From Armillaria gallica (Eukaryota > Basidiomycota > Agaricomycetes > Agaricales > Physalacriaceae), in assembly GCA_037576215.1 (NCBI GenBank), contig JBANDB010000004.1, forward strand, positions 4,402,001 to 4,466,000: a stretch of 64,000 bases of DNA. The letters run 5' to 3'. Below the pieces are notes generated by a model that had not been told where the DNA came from, did not search any database, and was given only the letters and a program-made list of their open reading frames with translations. Within the stretch, counting starts at the first letter, position 1. Every line of letters starts with the position of its first letter. This document shows positions 33,543-45,647 of this stretch, piece by piece. The position numbers and the translations under genes were made by a program.

Positions 33543-36500
33543 ATGTATGGCACAGCACCCGTGTCCCCCATTCTTGACCGTAAGCTGACAATGCAGGGTA
33601 TTACAAACTCGGCTAACCCATTCTAGCCTCTTTGAGTCGCGAAATTTCTGATGGAGTGTTGCCCCGCCTCGTCCATTCTCTGCATGAGACCAATAGCTCC
33701 GTGCTGAGTCTCGCAGCCAGCGACGACTATATTTTCTCTGGGAGCCAAAATCAGGACATATCGGTGCGCTGAGGACGAGTGGATGTGCTGTTTGATGGCT
33801 GACTCGATTGGCTTTTAGGTATGGGACAAACGGACGTATAGATTGAAGGATACGCTACGAGGTCATACAGGCAGCGTGCTGGCTTTGGTGTATGCTGCAG
33901 AAAAGGAATGGCTGTTCAGTTCTTCAGGTGTGTCGCTCGTTGTTTTCAGGGGATTTCATTAACTGTAGTTGCAGGCGACAGCACGGTTAGGGTACGTCGC
34001 CAATGTTTCGGAGCGATTTTTCGCTGACCGTGAACGCAGATCTGGTCAACGACAACGCTGAACCCGATATATGTCGTGGATCCATATCTCGAAACTGGTG
34101 CTGGGGATCTATTCTCTCTTGCCTGGTCGCCGTCTCTACAGACCCTCTACATCGGATGTCAGAACACCGCTCTGCAGTGGCTCAATTTGCGCACAATTCC
34201 TTCACAAGAATCCGTCTCTTCGAATACTCTCTGTGCCAGTGACTCTGGTATATTCACACCAAGCGGTACGCCGAGAAAGGCGCATAAATTCTTCGATAGC
34301 TATCCACAGTACGAGCGGAAGCCTGCAGATATATATGCGAATAATCCCACCGGTAAACGCACGCCTGGATATGGGACGCCTGTGGAGTCGGATCCTTCCA
34401 CGGCGCCGCACATATCTATACCAGCCAGCAATGTTATCGACTCTGCACATTTTGGGTACATATACTGCCTTGCGATAGTGGAGGAATGCGAGATTGGAGG
34501 TATTAAGCTTATTTCTGGGAGCGGCGACGAGAGTATCAAGGTACGAGCGACGTGCTTTTGGGTGCACCTGTCAACTGACTTTTTGGTTCGTAGATATGGA
34601 GCTGTACCTCCAATGGCCCAGTACTTGAGCATGAATTCACGTGTTCCATCGGTGCAGTTTTCGCTCTTGCAACCCAGGGAGATACTATATATGGAGGGTG
34701 CCAAGATGGAATAGTCAAGGTTTTGGACATAGAGACGAGATCTATCGTCAGGACCATCATAGTCCAAGAGGTACCACCTGCTCCAAAGCATAGACCGTCT
34801 GCTGATTCATGTTTATCAAGGGGGTAGACATTCTTTCTATGTCGTTGCTCAAATCTGACCTGTACGTCTGCCTCGCTAATGGACGTATTCAAGTGAGTCA
34901 TTCAACCATTATTTCGATGATGGTCCAACCGCGTTTGCAGCGCTATTCCGCCTCGTTCGACTGCACCGCATCGTGGAGATGTCACAATGGCATTGTCTTG
35001 TCCTCGATATTAGATGATCAGCGCAATGGTACCCCCAAGCTCATTACAGGCGGAAATGATGATAACATCAAGGTTGCTCATTCGCGTCTGCCCAACGAAA
35101 GACCTAACATATTTGTAGATCTGGAATGCTATTCCACCCAAGACTCGGGGTTTTCAGGCATCTGGCCCGCAATTACTTGTTGCGGACGCGCCTTCACGCG
35201 GTGGTACGTCCTTAAGTTCTGCTGTCATCTTCAGATGTTCAAACCACTGCTCTAGAAACATTGGAATATGCATTGTCCAAGTTTATATCATTTCCCAGTG
35301 TCAGCAGTAATCTTTCGAACAGGGAGGACTGCAGACAAGCAGCTATCTGGCTTAGAAAATGCTTGAGTCAACTAGGTGCACAAGCTTCATTGGTGAGTGT
35401 GGTAAATGACGTGGAGACTGTTTCATTGAGGCCTTTATTTAGCTCCCAACTGGTGAAGGAAGAAGCCCTCTTGTGTTAGGGACATTCAACGGTCTACAGA
35501 CTCAAACAACCAAACCTAGAATCTTATTTTATGGGTGCGTTTGTCATTGCTTTAAGGCGAAGATCTCATCTTATCTCATCTCATCTCAATAGACATTACG
35601 ACGTCATGGCGGCGCCGCCTGAAGGCTGGCATTCTGATCCGTTTGTGCTAACAGGTAGAAATGGCTCCTTATATGGTAGAGGCGCAACAGACAACAAGGG
35701 CCCGATAATGGCAGTGGCTTGCGCTGCCGCTGCCCTTCTGCGTCGTCGTTCACTAGCTGTTGATCTTGTGCTTCTCATTGAGGGTGAAGAAGAGTGCGGA
35801 AGCACAGGGTTTGAGAATGCTGTGAGGATGCATAAGGTTCGTGGACTTAATACAGCACCACCCTTTTTAAGAAGACTCATTCTTTGTAGGATGCTATTGG
35901 ACATATTGATGCGATTTTAGTCAGGTATATAGGTTGCTGCGAGGACATTGATGGATTTTTGATATTTTGACATTAGTAACTCTACGTGGATCACTGAGGA
36001 ACACCCGTGTATCACGTATGGTCTGAGAGGCGTTGTCCACTGTGATCTGGAGGTGCGTTTCGAACAAACTCTTCGCCGGTTTATCCTGATCTTGCAACAG
36101 ATAACGAGCGCCCTTCCGGACCTGCACTCTGGTGTAGATGGAGGCGGTGTTGTAGAACCGATGGATGATATGTATGTTTTCCCTAACATGCATTAACTCT
36201 CCATCTGACCATCTTAGGATAAAACTACTAGCCACTCTGAGTGACCGGCAGAAGGGCGTTCAAATACCCGGTTTTTGTGAGTAACGACTGCCTTTTTGCT
36301 TGATGGCTGTCTGACTATTTCAAGACGATCACGTTCGGCCTTCTTCTGAAGAGGAAAAATCGAATTACAAGCGGCTCGCTGAGATCACCAATAAACCGGC
36401 TAGTTCCCTGTCTTCGAGATGGAGAGAGCCATCTTTGACTATACACACCATTGAGGTGTCTGGTCCGCAAAGTGAAGAATGCGATCTTCTCAAATGTGTA

Positions 36501-37080
36501 TGTTTTACTAATCAACTACAGATTCGACTGTTATACCTGGCACTGTCAAATCTCAAGTCTCCATTCGCATAGTCCCCGACCAGGATTTAGATACCATCTC
36601 CCGTTCACTCTGCGATTACCTGACCAGATCATTTGAACACCTCCAGTCGCCCAACAAATTCGAAGTTAGCCTCCAAAAAGCTGCTGACTGGTGGTTGGGA
36701 AACTTGGATGATCCCTGGTTCAAAGCGCTGGAGGCTGCCGTTCGGGAGGAATGGGGAGTCGACCCTCTGCACATTCGCGAAGGAGGAGTAAGCGTCATGC
36801 AGTTACTGCTTAGATCTGGTCTGAATAAACGTTTCCAGTCCATCCCTTCGGTACCATACCTCGAGAAGGAATTTGGGTGCCATGCGCTGCATCTGCCTTT
36901 GGGCCAAAGCTCGGTACGCGGAATAACGTTCTTGATCCACCGTGCCATTTTTGACCCGCCGTTCGTTTTTAGGATCAAGCCCATTTGCCGAACGAGCGTA
37001 TTTCTCTAGTCAATCTTCAACGAGGACAGTCCGTTATTGAGAGATTTCTCCTAAAAGTGGCCGATGCCAATTTCGCTTGA
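33543..37080 (+). CDS. DUG2: DUG2-like WD40 + M20 peptidase, glutathione degradation
   Basis: N-terminal WD40 repeats (DYIFSGSQNQDISVWDKRTY, GHTGSVLALVY, SSGDSTVRIWS, LISGSGDESIKIWS, ITGGNDDNIKIW) are followed by an M20 metallopeptidase domain. Its metal and catalytic motifs are FYGHYDVMAAPPEGW, LYGRGATDNKGP and LIEGEEECGS. The dimerisation lid region contains LHSGVDGGGVVEP, and the C-terminal block has HALHLPLGQSSDQAHLPNER. The WD40-plus-M20 architecture is diagnostic of Dug2. In yeast Dug2 with the glutaminase-like Dug3 removes the gamma-glutamyl group of glutathione, and Dug1 cleaves Cys-Gly. About 15 exons, all readable, with no break to the TGA at 37080. Cytosolic. Most strongly identified gene in the window with SDH4. 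Confidence 0.92.
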
Positions 37081-37287
37081 TTTTTTCCCTCTTTCGTGTA
37101 TCTACTCGCTCTCGTGTTGGTTTTTGTTGCATACCTTAGTTTAGCTGTCGTCGTTTTTGTAATGTCCTGTCTAATTTGTATCTTCGGCTTATCGGGACTA
37201 TTCGGATGTAAGCAGAAGCTTGTGATTGGCTGTGGATCACTTCTCGGCAACCGGTCTTCAACACCCCCTTCATCCTCGTCCACCACG

Positions 37288-38009
37288 ATGTCCTCGTCTC
37301 TCATTCGTTCGTCGCTGTCAAGGTCGATTGCTCACCGCATGGGGTCGAGAGTTCCTGGTGCCGGTGCTGGTACGTCTTGTGCATCGTCAGGAGACGGGCG
37401 ATATACTCAGTGTCTGTTCTGTAGTGGCAGTCAGGCATGCGTCTGATTCATCTGTATACGTTCCCGGTGGACGTACGTTTACTTCGATATCGCGTTTCGC
37501 GCCGCCTTTATTTACTTTTGCTTAGCTGTGTACAAGGGAACCGTGAACGACCCTACATCCTTCCCGACGCCCTCAAGATCAGCGGGCTCGTACCACTGGG
37601 CATTCGAACGCCTTTTGTCGGCTGGGCTCATCCCTCTCACCGCCGCTGCATTCGCCACGAGCGGTACCAACTACCCTGTTCTCGATGGTGTCCTAGGAGT
37701 CAGTCTGGTGATGCACAGTCATATTGGGGTACGTTCCGTGATCCACCGAGGAGGTCAGAACGCTCATTTGTTCGACTAGCTGGATTCAATCTTCGTCGAC
37801 TACCTCCACAAGCGAAAATTCCCCATTCTTGGACCCATCATGACCTGGAGTTTGAGGACTGTGACTGTTGGTGTTCTTGTTGGAGTGTACCAGTTCAACA
37901 CGAACGATATTGGTGAGAGCTTTGCTTCAGAGTCCTTTCGTTCCCTAATGTTGAGTATCGTTATCGTTTAGGTCTGACGGAGCTTATTGCCAAAGTTTGG
38001 ACCGCATAG
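37288..38009 (+). CDS. SDH4: Succinate dehydrogenase membrane anchor, CybS/SdhD
   Basis: Five exons give about 167 aa, starting MSSSLIRSSLSRSIAHRMGS, an Arg/Ser-rich mitochondrial presequence. The mature part has HWAFERLLSAGLIPLTAAAF, the haem-ligand region VMHSHIG, and the quinone-site LDSIFVDYLHKRKFP. The closing TVGVLVGVYQFNTNDIGL ends LIAKVWTA. These are hallmarks of the small complex II anchor: three helices in the inner membrane that bind haem b and ubiquinone. Every intron is in phase (for example GGA C|GTACG...TTAG|CT GTG). The gene follows DUG2 by 207 bp on the same strand. Confidence 0.93.
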
Positions 38010-38246
38010 GCCGGTTATCTTGTATCAGTATACGATTTCAGCAATCCATGGAATTCACATGTAACGCACAAACGCTTGTGACGTTCTTCACATGAGCAAT
38101 ATCTCTGCGTCAGGTCCACTCAGCAAGCTTTGTGCCATAGGAAAGGAATCCAGTGGTGTGCATATTATATACAACATGACTATCGAGCCGAGAACCAGTC
38201 TAATAATTAAGCAAAAACATACAGTACCAACCCCAGCTCAGAGCGC

Positions 38247-40476
38247 TCAAGACTCGATAGATGGACTACGAGTGATAAACCTTGAATTCGATACACCCTT
38301 CTCCAAGTCAATAGCCGAAGTTGGCATGGTTTGAGACGCAGACGACGGCGTAGAGTCAATGACATCGGGCTCCGGTACTCCATGATCAGCAACTATGCCC
38401 ACATTCCAGAAGAAGAGGACGGCAAATATGGTACCTATGGCATGGGATATGAAAGGTCAGATCTCAAAGCTCAAACTCATTCACATACCGACGATCCCGA
38501 AAGCAAAAGAGCCCCATGCTGCGGCTTTGTAGCCATCGAGCAGTGCTTCTCGAGGGGCATTGCTAGCGCTGGCGTTGACAATAACACCCATTTTCGCTGA
38601 ATTTTGTGCGACCACGCGATTGTAAATGATGGTGGTGACTGTTACGCCCAATGCTGTTCCAATCTACGATGAGAGTGAGCTCAGCTTGTGTTTCGTCGCG
38701 CTTCATGTCAACGCTTACTTGGTTCATTGTTTGGAACAAAGCGCCGGAAAGACTTTGCTCGTTGGGCTCGACAATTTTGGCGACGAAGATAGTGCCCGAC
38801 GCAAAGACGAAATCGGCACCAAACACGGACAAGATAGCACTGGGGAAACCGAATCGCCAATACGATGCATTGGGGTCGATAAGGGCAAAGAACAAAGATG
38901 CGCAGCCAGTGGCCAGTGTTCCGCTCGCTTGTAATTATGGTAGGTAAGTAAGTGAGCGAGCAAAAAGTCCAACGATTGGACTTACCCAAAATCCATACAA
39001 TAGGAACGCGAGCGATGATCAAAACAACGATGGTATTGAGGATAATACCCGTGACGAACATGGGAATGAACCTAAGCATAGTGAGAATAGGTGTGTACTC
39101 TTCGTAATTTTGATAGAACAACTAAAAGCTGGGTTATTACGCCGATTTGTCTAAATGCGAAGTTATCTTACCTGTGCCCAAAAGTTCCATGCCAAGAATG
39201 AGGCGAAGGTGAGCAGGACGATAAGCATGATTGCGGCGAATTTTCCGTTCCCTTTGGTCCATAGGGAGAGCTTCATCATTGGAGGAGGAGTCCAGATCGA
39301 ATACGGCGCATTTGGGTCTTTCTGGACGCGTTCAAGATACCATTGCCAAACCAAGAAAAGTCCAAGGATCAGCACGCCGACAACGACAAGAGCAATGATG
39401 TCTATGAAGCTTCTTCAGCGCCAGAGCAGAAAGGAGAGCGATGAAACGTACACGAGGTTGCCCATTTGTTCGGAGCAATTTCCCCATCACTCAGAACGAA
39501 GACTATGAGGACCAGTCCTGCAGTTATTAAAAACGCTCCCAACCAATCGATGCGGCGATCGGCTTCGGTTGATGGTTCATCTTTCGGGATGGACAAAAGG
39601 CCCATGATTAGGAACATTAATGTCAGGCCGCTTGACAAATAGAAGTTACTCCGCCACGTAGGGCTGGGAAAGTATCAGATCTCGTTAATGCGTGAAATGA
39701 GGAGAAGGCTCATACTCTGAGAGCTGGATCAAAGTCCCTCCCAACGCCTGTCCCGTAAACCCACCCAACGGTGCTCCAGCGGCAAAAGAAGCGAACGCAA
39801 TAGACCGCGTTCGACCAGGGGGAAAGGAATGTGCGAGAACACCCATCTAAGGGACAGATCACTAAATGGAAGTCGATAGTAAGCGAACTACTCACTGATG
39901 CTGGAAGGGCTGCTGCGGCTCCGACGCCTTGCAAACCACGCAGCACGTCGAGGACGATTTCATCTTGTGGAGTTCAGACTGGGGATGAGGTGAAGGAGTG
40001 GCATGCTTACCTTGAGCAAACCCACAGGCAAGCGTGAAGATGGCGAGCCATGCGGAACCGAGCAGGAATGTTATTTTGCGACCGTATAGGTCCGCAACGC
40101 GTCCGAACATTGGGAAAAGACAACCCTGCAGAAATATTGAGTGCCCTGGACAAAGTTCTTCCTTTCAAAAACGTACGGAACTCAAGGCGTACGATGATAC
40201 CTAGACGGAAATCAGTAGACGTCTCGTCGTATATTTTGCACACGTACGAGCCATTCAAGCTGACTTTGCTCGATATCCAGTTCTCTTCCTATTGACGGTA
40301 GAGACACCGCTGCCGAGGTATTGTTCGAGCTCTTATCGAACACTGGTATCAGCAAAAACTAACCATACACCAATACCACAACTCACGTTTACCCACATAG
40401 CCAGCGTACATGTCGCGATGATTGCCACTGTGCGAATCGTCGAAAGCGGTTGTTTTGGGACGGTTTCCTTCTCCAT
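38247..40476 (-). CDS. MFS transporter, 14-helix drug:H+ antiporter type (copy 2)
   Basis: Paralogue of the transporter at 22471, same strand, with the same exon plan. Starts MEKETVPKQPLSTIRTVAII. It keeps FGRVADLYGRKITFLLG, VLRGLQGVGAAAALPAS, VLAHSFPPGRTRSIAF, WRSNFYLSSGLT, the linker IPKDEPSTEADRRIDWLGAF, TPPPMMKLSLWTKGNGKF and FAVLFFWNVGIVAD, ending SPSIES. Plasma-membrane exporter by family; substrate unknown. Roughly 70 percent of residues look identical to copy 1 in helices, with tails diverged. All frames are intact, so both copies are probably active. Confidence 0.87.
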
Positions 40477-41084
40477 GGTCGACGATACGGACAGTAAGGA
40501 ATTGATGGGGGATCACTAGAATCGGAGAGGGCTTAAATAAGTCGAACCTGCTTCGAACTATTCAAGTGGGTCTTGTTACGAAGATTCATTATATCATCCT
40601 ACGCCACACGTTAGCTCCGATAATTCGGTTTTTCGTTATCGGTTTTTGGCGTAGGTCGTGTTTGTGGCAAAATGAACATCCTCCCCCGGACGTAGTATAC
40701 GTAGGAGTGCATCATTGTCGAAGGGAACGATGCTGCCATAGAAGCGTTCGTTTTTTTTCTCGGTGCTTTCGGATCATCGAGTGGGTGCCGAGGTCCCGGA
40801 ATACAGGGCGTTCTTCGCGCGCTGCTCCCGTAACTTGTATCGCCTTTAGGCTGGCGAAACGCTAAGACGAACATTTTGACATTGGCAGGCTGGGCAAGGC
40901 AGGGCAGTCGGACATTGGGCCTGACTAAAATTCTTTCAAGTAACTGGGTATATTGTAGGCAGCATCTATGCATGATGATAAGGTACAAGATGAAGGCAAA
41001 CATATGACCTACGTAGAGCAGGGTGTTGGTGATTGTGTTTATGGATTAGTATATTACTTCTTTCTGCGCTCAAACCTTGTTAGT
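40477..41084. other. Intergenic region
   Basis: Between two minus-strand genes: the MFS copy 2 promoter and the permease 3' flank. No gene seen. Confidence 0.45.
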
Positions 41085-43871
41085 TTAAACGTCCCCATGA
41101 TTTTCCCGGTCTATTTTTGACTTGGCGACGGTGATTTCGTCGACATTGGCGTCTTCGTCATATGACTGTTTGGTAAGATTCGACTGCGGTCCATGGTAAT
41201 GTCTGTGGCCATCGACGATATACCACGCACTGGCCAAAAAACGTCAGCAGATTTCAAGAAGCAAGTAAAGCATCAGCAACGTACAACGCCAGAACCATAA
41301 CGCCAATGGTTATGACCTAAGAATAGCCCGTCAGGACGGAGAAATGGGAAACATGTTGAGCAAGAGCGCTCACCGAGGCATAGTTCATGTTCTCCTTCGT
41401 GATGGGTTTCACGGTCGGGAATGAGAAGATCACACACACGAAAATGGTCCACAGGATACACGTCCAATTCATCGCAGCTCCCAGAATGCCGTCACCCATA
41501 TAAAAGGGACCAGGTTTGAACATGACCTCGGGGTGGTTTTGGAACACCCGTCTGAGGAAGATAGGGATGATGTAGCTCAGGTCGAGAGCCATGGCAGTCA
41601 ACGAGAATATTGCGTTGGCCGCAATAGGGCTTGCGAGGTCGAGCAACCCAGGAAGGACGGAGACAAAGGTAGTCAGGAAAATAGCGCGGAGGGGGGTGTT
41701 GGTCATCTTGGAGTTGTGGCCGAAATAACCAGCATCGGGGAGTCCTGCAACGGCTTGGTATGAATCTCAATTCGGAATTGTGTAACATGGGCGTACCGTG
41801 GTCGCGGCTGAAGGCGTAAACAGTACGCGATGCAGCCTGAAGCGCGGTTTGAACGACGAAGAAGGCTGTGAAGCAAACGAAAACCTGTGGTGACTGTTAG
41901 TGATCAAACCACAGCATGCCGGATGAAGAACCGACCCATAGTATTAGCGCCCCGGTCTTCCCCATTCGAAGGTACATGATCTGATTAAAGTTTCGGAAAA
42001 CCGCAAACAACCAAGCCGAGTCTAACGTACCTCAAGCACAGCAGAGCCAGAAGCCCCGGGAAGGTCTTCCCTGTAAGCCGATATGAATTATATAACAGCA
42101 ATTCGGGAATTACTTCACGTACAGTGGTCCAGAGCAAAGGATCAGCACGATATTGAAGAGCCATCCGAAAATCCCAGTACCGATTACTTGAGAAACCTGT
42201 CAGCAGATTGAATGATATGTGATATGGCTCCACACACCCGCGATGAAAATGGCTGAAGGTGCTGTAGTGGTAAAATGCCGTCAGTCTTCTCAAGTCCGAT
42301 TCCTATATGTCAGTACACACCAGCATACGCGGCACGTCGAACTTCTTCACTAAAATATCCATGGGTTACTAAGGCTGCAGGCTTAAATTACGAAATACAT
42401 AACTCACGAGATATGTGCAGTGGCGTCGTAATCCTAATCATGACAATGATATCAATCAGTCATCTTCTATCAGCTCCGACCTGAACGAACGTACCGTCAT
42501 CTATCCATCCGTTCAGTTCCAAGAACCAGAGATAAGAAGCGAAGACCACTCACTGTCCATTGTACGCTCAACAATCCAAATAGGAATGCTAGGCCAGTAT
42601 TCCAGCCCCCAGTCTGGTTTACAAGTCCAGCTGAGCCAAAGACGTAACCCGCTGGATGCATGTTTTCGCGACCCGTCGTGGCGAGGAGGACGATGATGAT
42701 GACTGCCAGTAACGTTAAGCGTCTGATGAAGAGGATGGAAAGAGTAGCTTACGGAACGTGGCCCCCAGATTAACAAAGACGAACGATGCCGATAAACGAG
42801 CAAGGTAGCGGGTTGCGAGCGAGTTCTGGGTGAGAAAGTTGAATGACAAGATGGGGACGAGTAGAAGTTACTTACCAAGATACCATGGAAGACGAGTAGG
42901 GCAGCGAAGAGCCCAACGACCTTTCCCTAGGTTTCGAAACAGTTGAGAAAATAATCGAAGCAAGCATATGGATCCATTACTTGAGTAATTTCATAGTTCC
43001 CGTCCTATAAGATAAGTATAGTGAGCTGCGATCCTTGAAATGTAATTGGGAGTGTCGTTACCTTGCCAATGACAACAGCGGCCCATATCATGTTAGATAG
43101 ACCGAACTCTGTTGATGAGATACCCGCGATCTGGCCTGTATGAGCGAGACTCGGTCAGTTCAACCATCACATTTCTCTGAAATTATCGGCTCACCCAGAA
43201 TATTCAGCCATCCAACCAACCAGCCGATCTAAGGAACGAACTTTTATCGGCATCCAAAACACAACCGGTCAAGGGAAGCCTTACCCTTGCGCGATGCTTC
43301 TGTGGTGTGAGCTGGGCCGAAGCCGTGTACCTGAGAAGGAACCCGCTGGGTCAGTGATTTCACCAGGTACCCAATGTCCGGAACGTACAGCCCGCCGCAG
43401 GTCGGATAAGCGCTAACGATTTCGGCGATGCTGGCTCCTAGAGTGAAACACATGCATGCTCCTAGGATCCAGCACCATACGACCTAATCAGAAGTGAGAT
43501 CGAGGTGTGTAAGGGGGGGAAGAGTGAAGGGCCAATACCGAAGATGGTCCTCCGAGCAGTAATGGAGTGTTAAAAGTCGTTGCTATACTCGAACATAGAC
43601 CCTATACGCGACGAGGGAGGTTTTCAGGGAGCTCCGGGTACCGCGCATTGAAGAGCTAACCATTATACTAAATGCAAAACTGATCTGTACGGGTAAAAAG
43701 ACAGGACAATCAGTACTTGGTAGCAACTTGCACGTAGCCAATACGCACCGTCGCCAGATTGGAGAATTCGCGCTTGAAAGACGGGACATAGCCAAGGGCG
43801 ACGAGTTCTCTGTCGTCGTCGTCTATCATTGTGCTGGACATGGAGGGAGTTGGTTCCGGTAAGGCAGCCAT
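41085..43871 (-). CDS. APC-family amino-acid/GABA-type permease
   Basis: About 14 short exons follow one frame of the eukaryotic APC group that includes Uga4 (GABA), Hnm1 (choline) and Bat1. Landmarks: DDDDRELVALGYVPSFKREF (the conserved lead D-x3-L-x2-LGY-x3-LKR), SFAFSIMGL, TTFNTPLLLGGPSSVVWCW, IAEIVSAYPTCGGLY, WLVGWLNILGQIAGIS, DYDATAHISEEV, YAFSRDHGLPDAGYFGH, TLQAASR-like helix 8 and PITKENMNYASV. Twelve helices are expected. The tail (DEDANVDEITVAKSKIDREN) is hydrophilic and carries Lys residues of the sort ubiquitinated in such permeases. Substrate is not assigned. A TATA box only 12 bp upstream of the first ATG suggests that Met11 (43841) is the real start. Confidence 0.87.
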
Positions 43872-43880
43872 TGGGGGCCT

Positions 43881-43886
43881 TTTATA
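43881..43886 (-). promoter_or_regulatory. TATA box of the APC permease gene
   Basis: On the minus strand this reads TATAAA, followed by AGG. A start of transcription 25-30 bp downstream falls near 43855, past the first ATG (43871) but before the one at 43841. Confidence 0.5.
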
Positions 43887-44919
43887 AAGTTCGCCAAATG
43901 GTCTTGTGGTAGTTGTGCGGCGTATGGGAGAGCTACCGAAAGGGTCAAGACGCCTTTTGATGCAGCCATATGTATGCTGAAAAGAATTCAAATTGGCCCT
44001 GCACGAATTTTTAGGCAGACCCTATCTTTCGGATCTGGCCCTTTTTATCTTATCTGCTTCCTTCAAATCCCTCACATCCGAGCGACCTGGATGGCATGTC
44101 CACGTTGTGTCCACGCCGGCCAATCCTGTGCTAAAGATTTCTGTCAAGTCTGGAGTTAGGCAGCCAAACGCACAAGGTGAATACAAATTCACCCAAGTTC
44201 ACCTCCTGGTAGATTGTTTGCCTTCTATCTAATCCTTACCCTAACAAGGAACGTACATTCACGCGGCCACCGAGGAGCATAGTACGCCATTGGATGTCCT
44301 ATCTTTGTTCTGCGGTGCAGCACACGGCTTTCCTCCAACCTGTGATGATACGAACATCGTCCCCACGAAAAGAGCCATTGAATGCCTATCATGTGCTTCC
44401 GGAAGCTGGAGCGTTTACATTCAATGATGATAACAGATAACAATAGTCCAGGGCAATAGTAGGACGCCAAAAGAGTCCGTAATAAGTGCATAGGCTTGTC
44501 ACGCGCTTTGGGTCCAAACCGATTCGGAGTGCATGCGGCCAGGACTACATAGCGTCAAGGTCAATGCTAGAACGCAGGTCTACGAGCAATTGTCGGACCC
44601 TGTGAAGGCCGTCGCTTCCCAACCTACGCACCCATGTTGTCAACAACCAGAGATAAGAAGAACCAGCAGAAGCCAAATACCCGTCTTTTCGGAGAGTGGG
44701 CACCCAGGAACTGCAGATTACAAGCAGTAGGCAGACGAGATAGAAGGATGAAGTTGGGCGGAAAGGTGTCTTCGATGGGGCTCCGAGAGGGTCCATCGGA
44801 TAAACGATGAGTATGTTTATTCCGCTGTTCTTTTGTACCATATCTAATGCTCTTCGTAGGATTCAAACGGCAGGCTTAGTGATACCCAACGTCTCCATTG
44901 TAGCGGAACGGCTTCCTTC

Positions 44920-45246
44920 ATGTCAGGATTTCGGGAAGTGATCAGACGTAAGGACGCGACAAGTGCCAGGGAGGTGAAGCTGGACGAGCGACGCGTGAAA
45001 CAGCGGTTCCAGCGCGTTATGTCACGACTAAAAAACTCCGGGGTCCACTACGATGACGATGACCTAGGCCGGCGGGGGAAAGATATCTCTCCTTGGGGTC
45101 TATCTCGGCTGCCGCTGCGAGATATCTTGTGCAACATGCCAAATTCACCGCAACATCCTGAAAAGACTTTGAAGGTAGAATTCACGAAGATCGAAGCGTC
45201 GACAATTCGGGGAACGGATGTTCCCTGTTACCACTGTCCGTGGTAG
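44920..45246 (+). CDS. Small hypothetical ORF, 108 aa
   Basis: Open frame from ATG (MSGFREVIRRKDATSAREVK) to TAG, Arg/Lys-rich and then acidic (YDDDDLG). No family recognised, no intron needed. Its charged, non-random look is the only support. It may be a fragment of a larger gene or a chance frame. Confidence 0.25.
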   Translation: MSGFREVIRRKDATSAREVKLDERRVKQRFQRVMSRLKNSGVHYDDDDLGRRGKDISPWGLSRLPLRDILCNMPNSPQHPEKTLKVEFTKIEASTIRGTDVPCYHCPW

Positions 45247-45647
45247 CGTTTAAATAAAACATGTCCGTGCTCGGCGGCTAAACGTTGGGCGGCCTTGATG
45301 CTGGCATCGTGGTCAGCGGTGAGTATAACAGGTGGAGGTCATTTTCGAATTCCACCTTTGCGTCACTTGAGTCTCACCTTGCTATCTATTGGTTGTAGGC
45401 ATCCGTCTCGCATGTTTCAGAATCTCACACAGTACCTTGGTCTTCACTCCTCAAAAACGTAAACGTACTAGAAATCTCCTTTTTGCTAATACGAAATACG
45501 ACTACTCACAGACACTGAGCTGATTATCGTGGTTCAATTGGAACTTTCGGTCCTCTCCACCGGAAGGCATATGAAACTTGTTGTTAAAGCTGTAATTGCA
45601 TCTCTCCTCTGACAACATGCTCGAGCTGAATGTTCCTGCATAGGGCC

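Larger units (their letters stand above)
43872..45647. other. 1.8-kb intergenic region
   Basis: Apart from the TATA box at 43881 and the weak ORF at 44920, I see no gene. It separates the conserved gene block from the F-box cluster. Confidence 0.4.
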
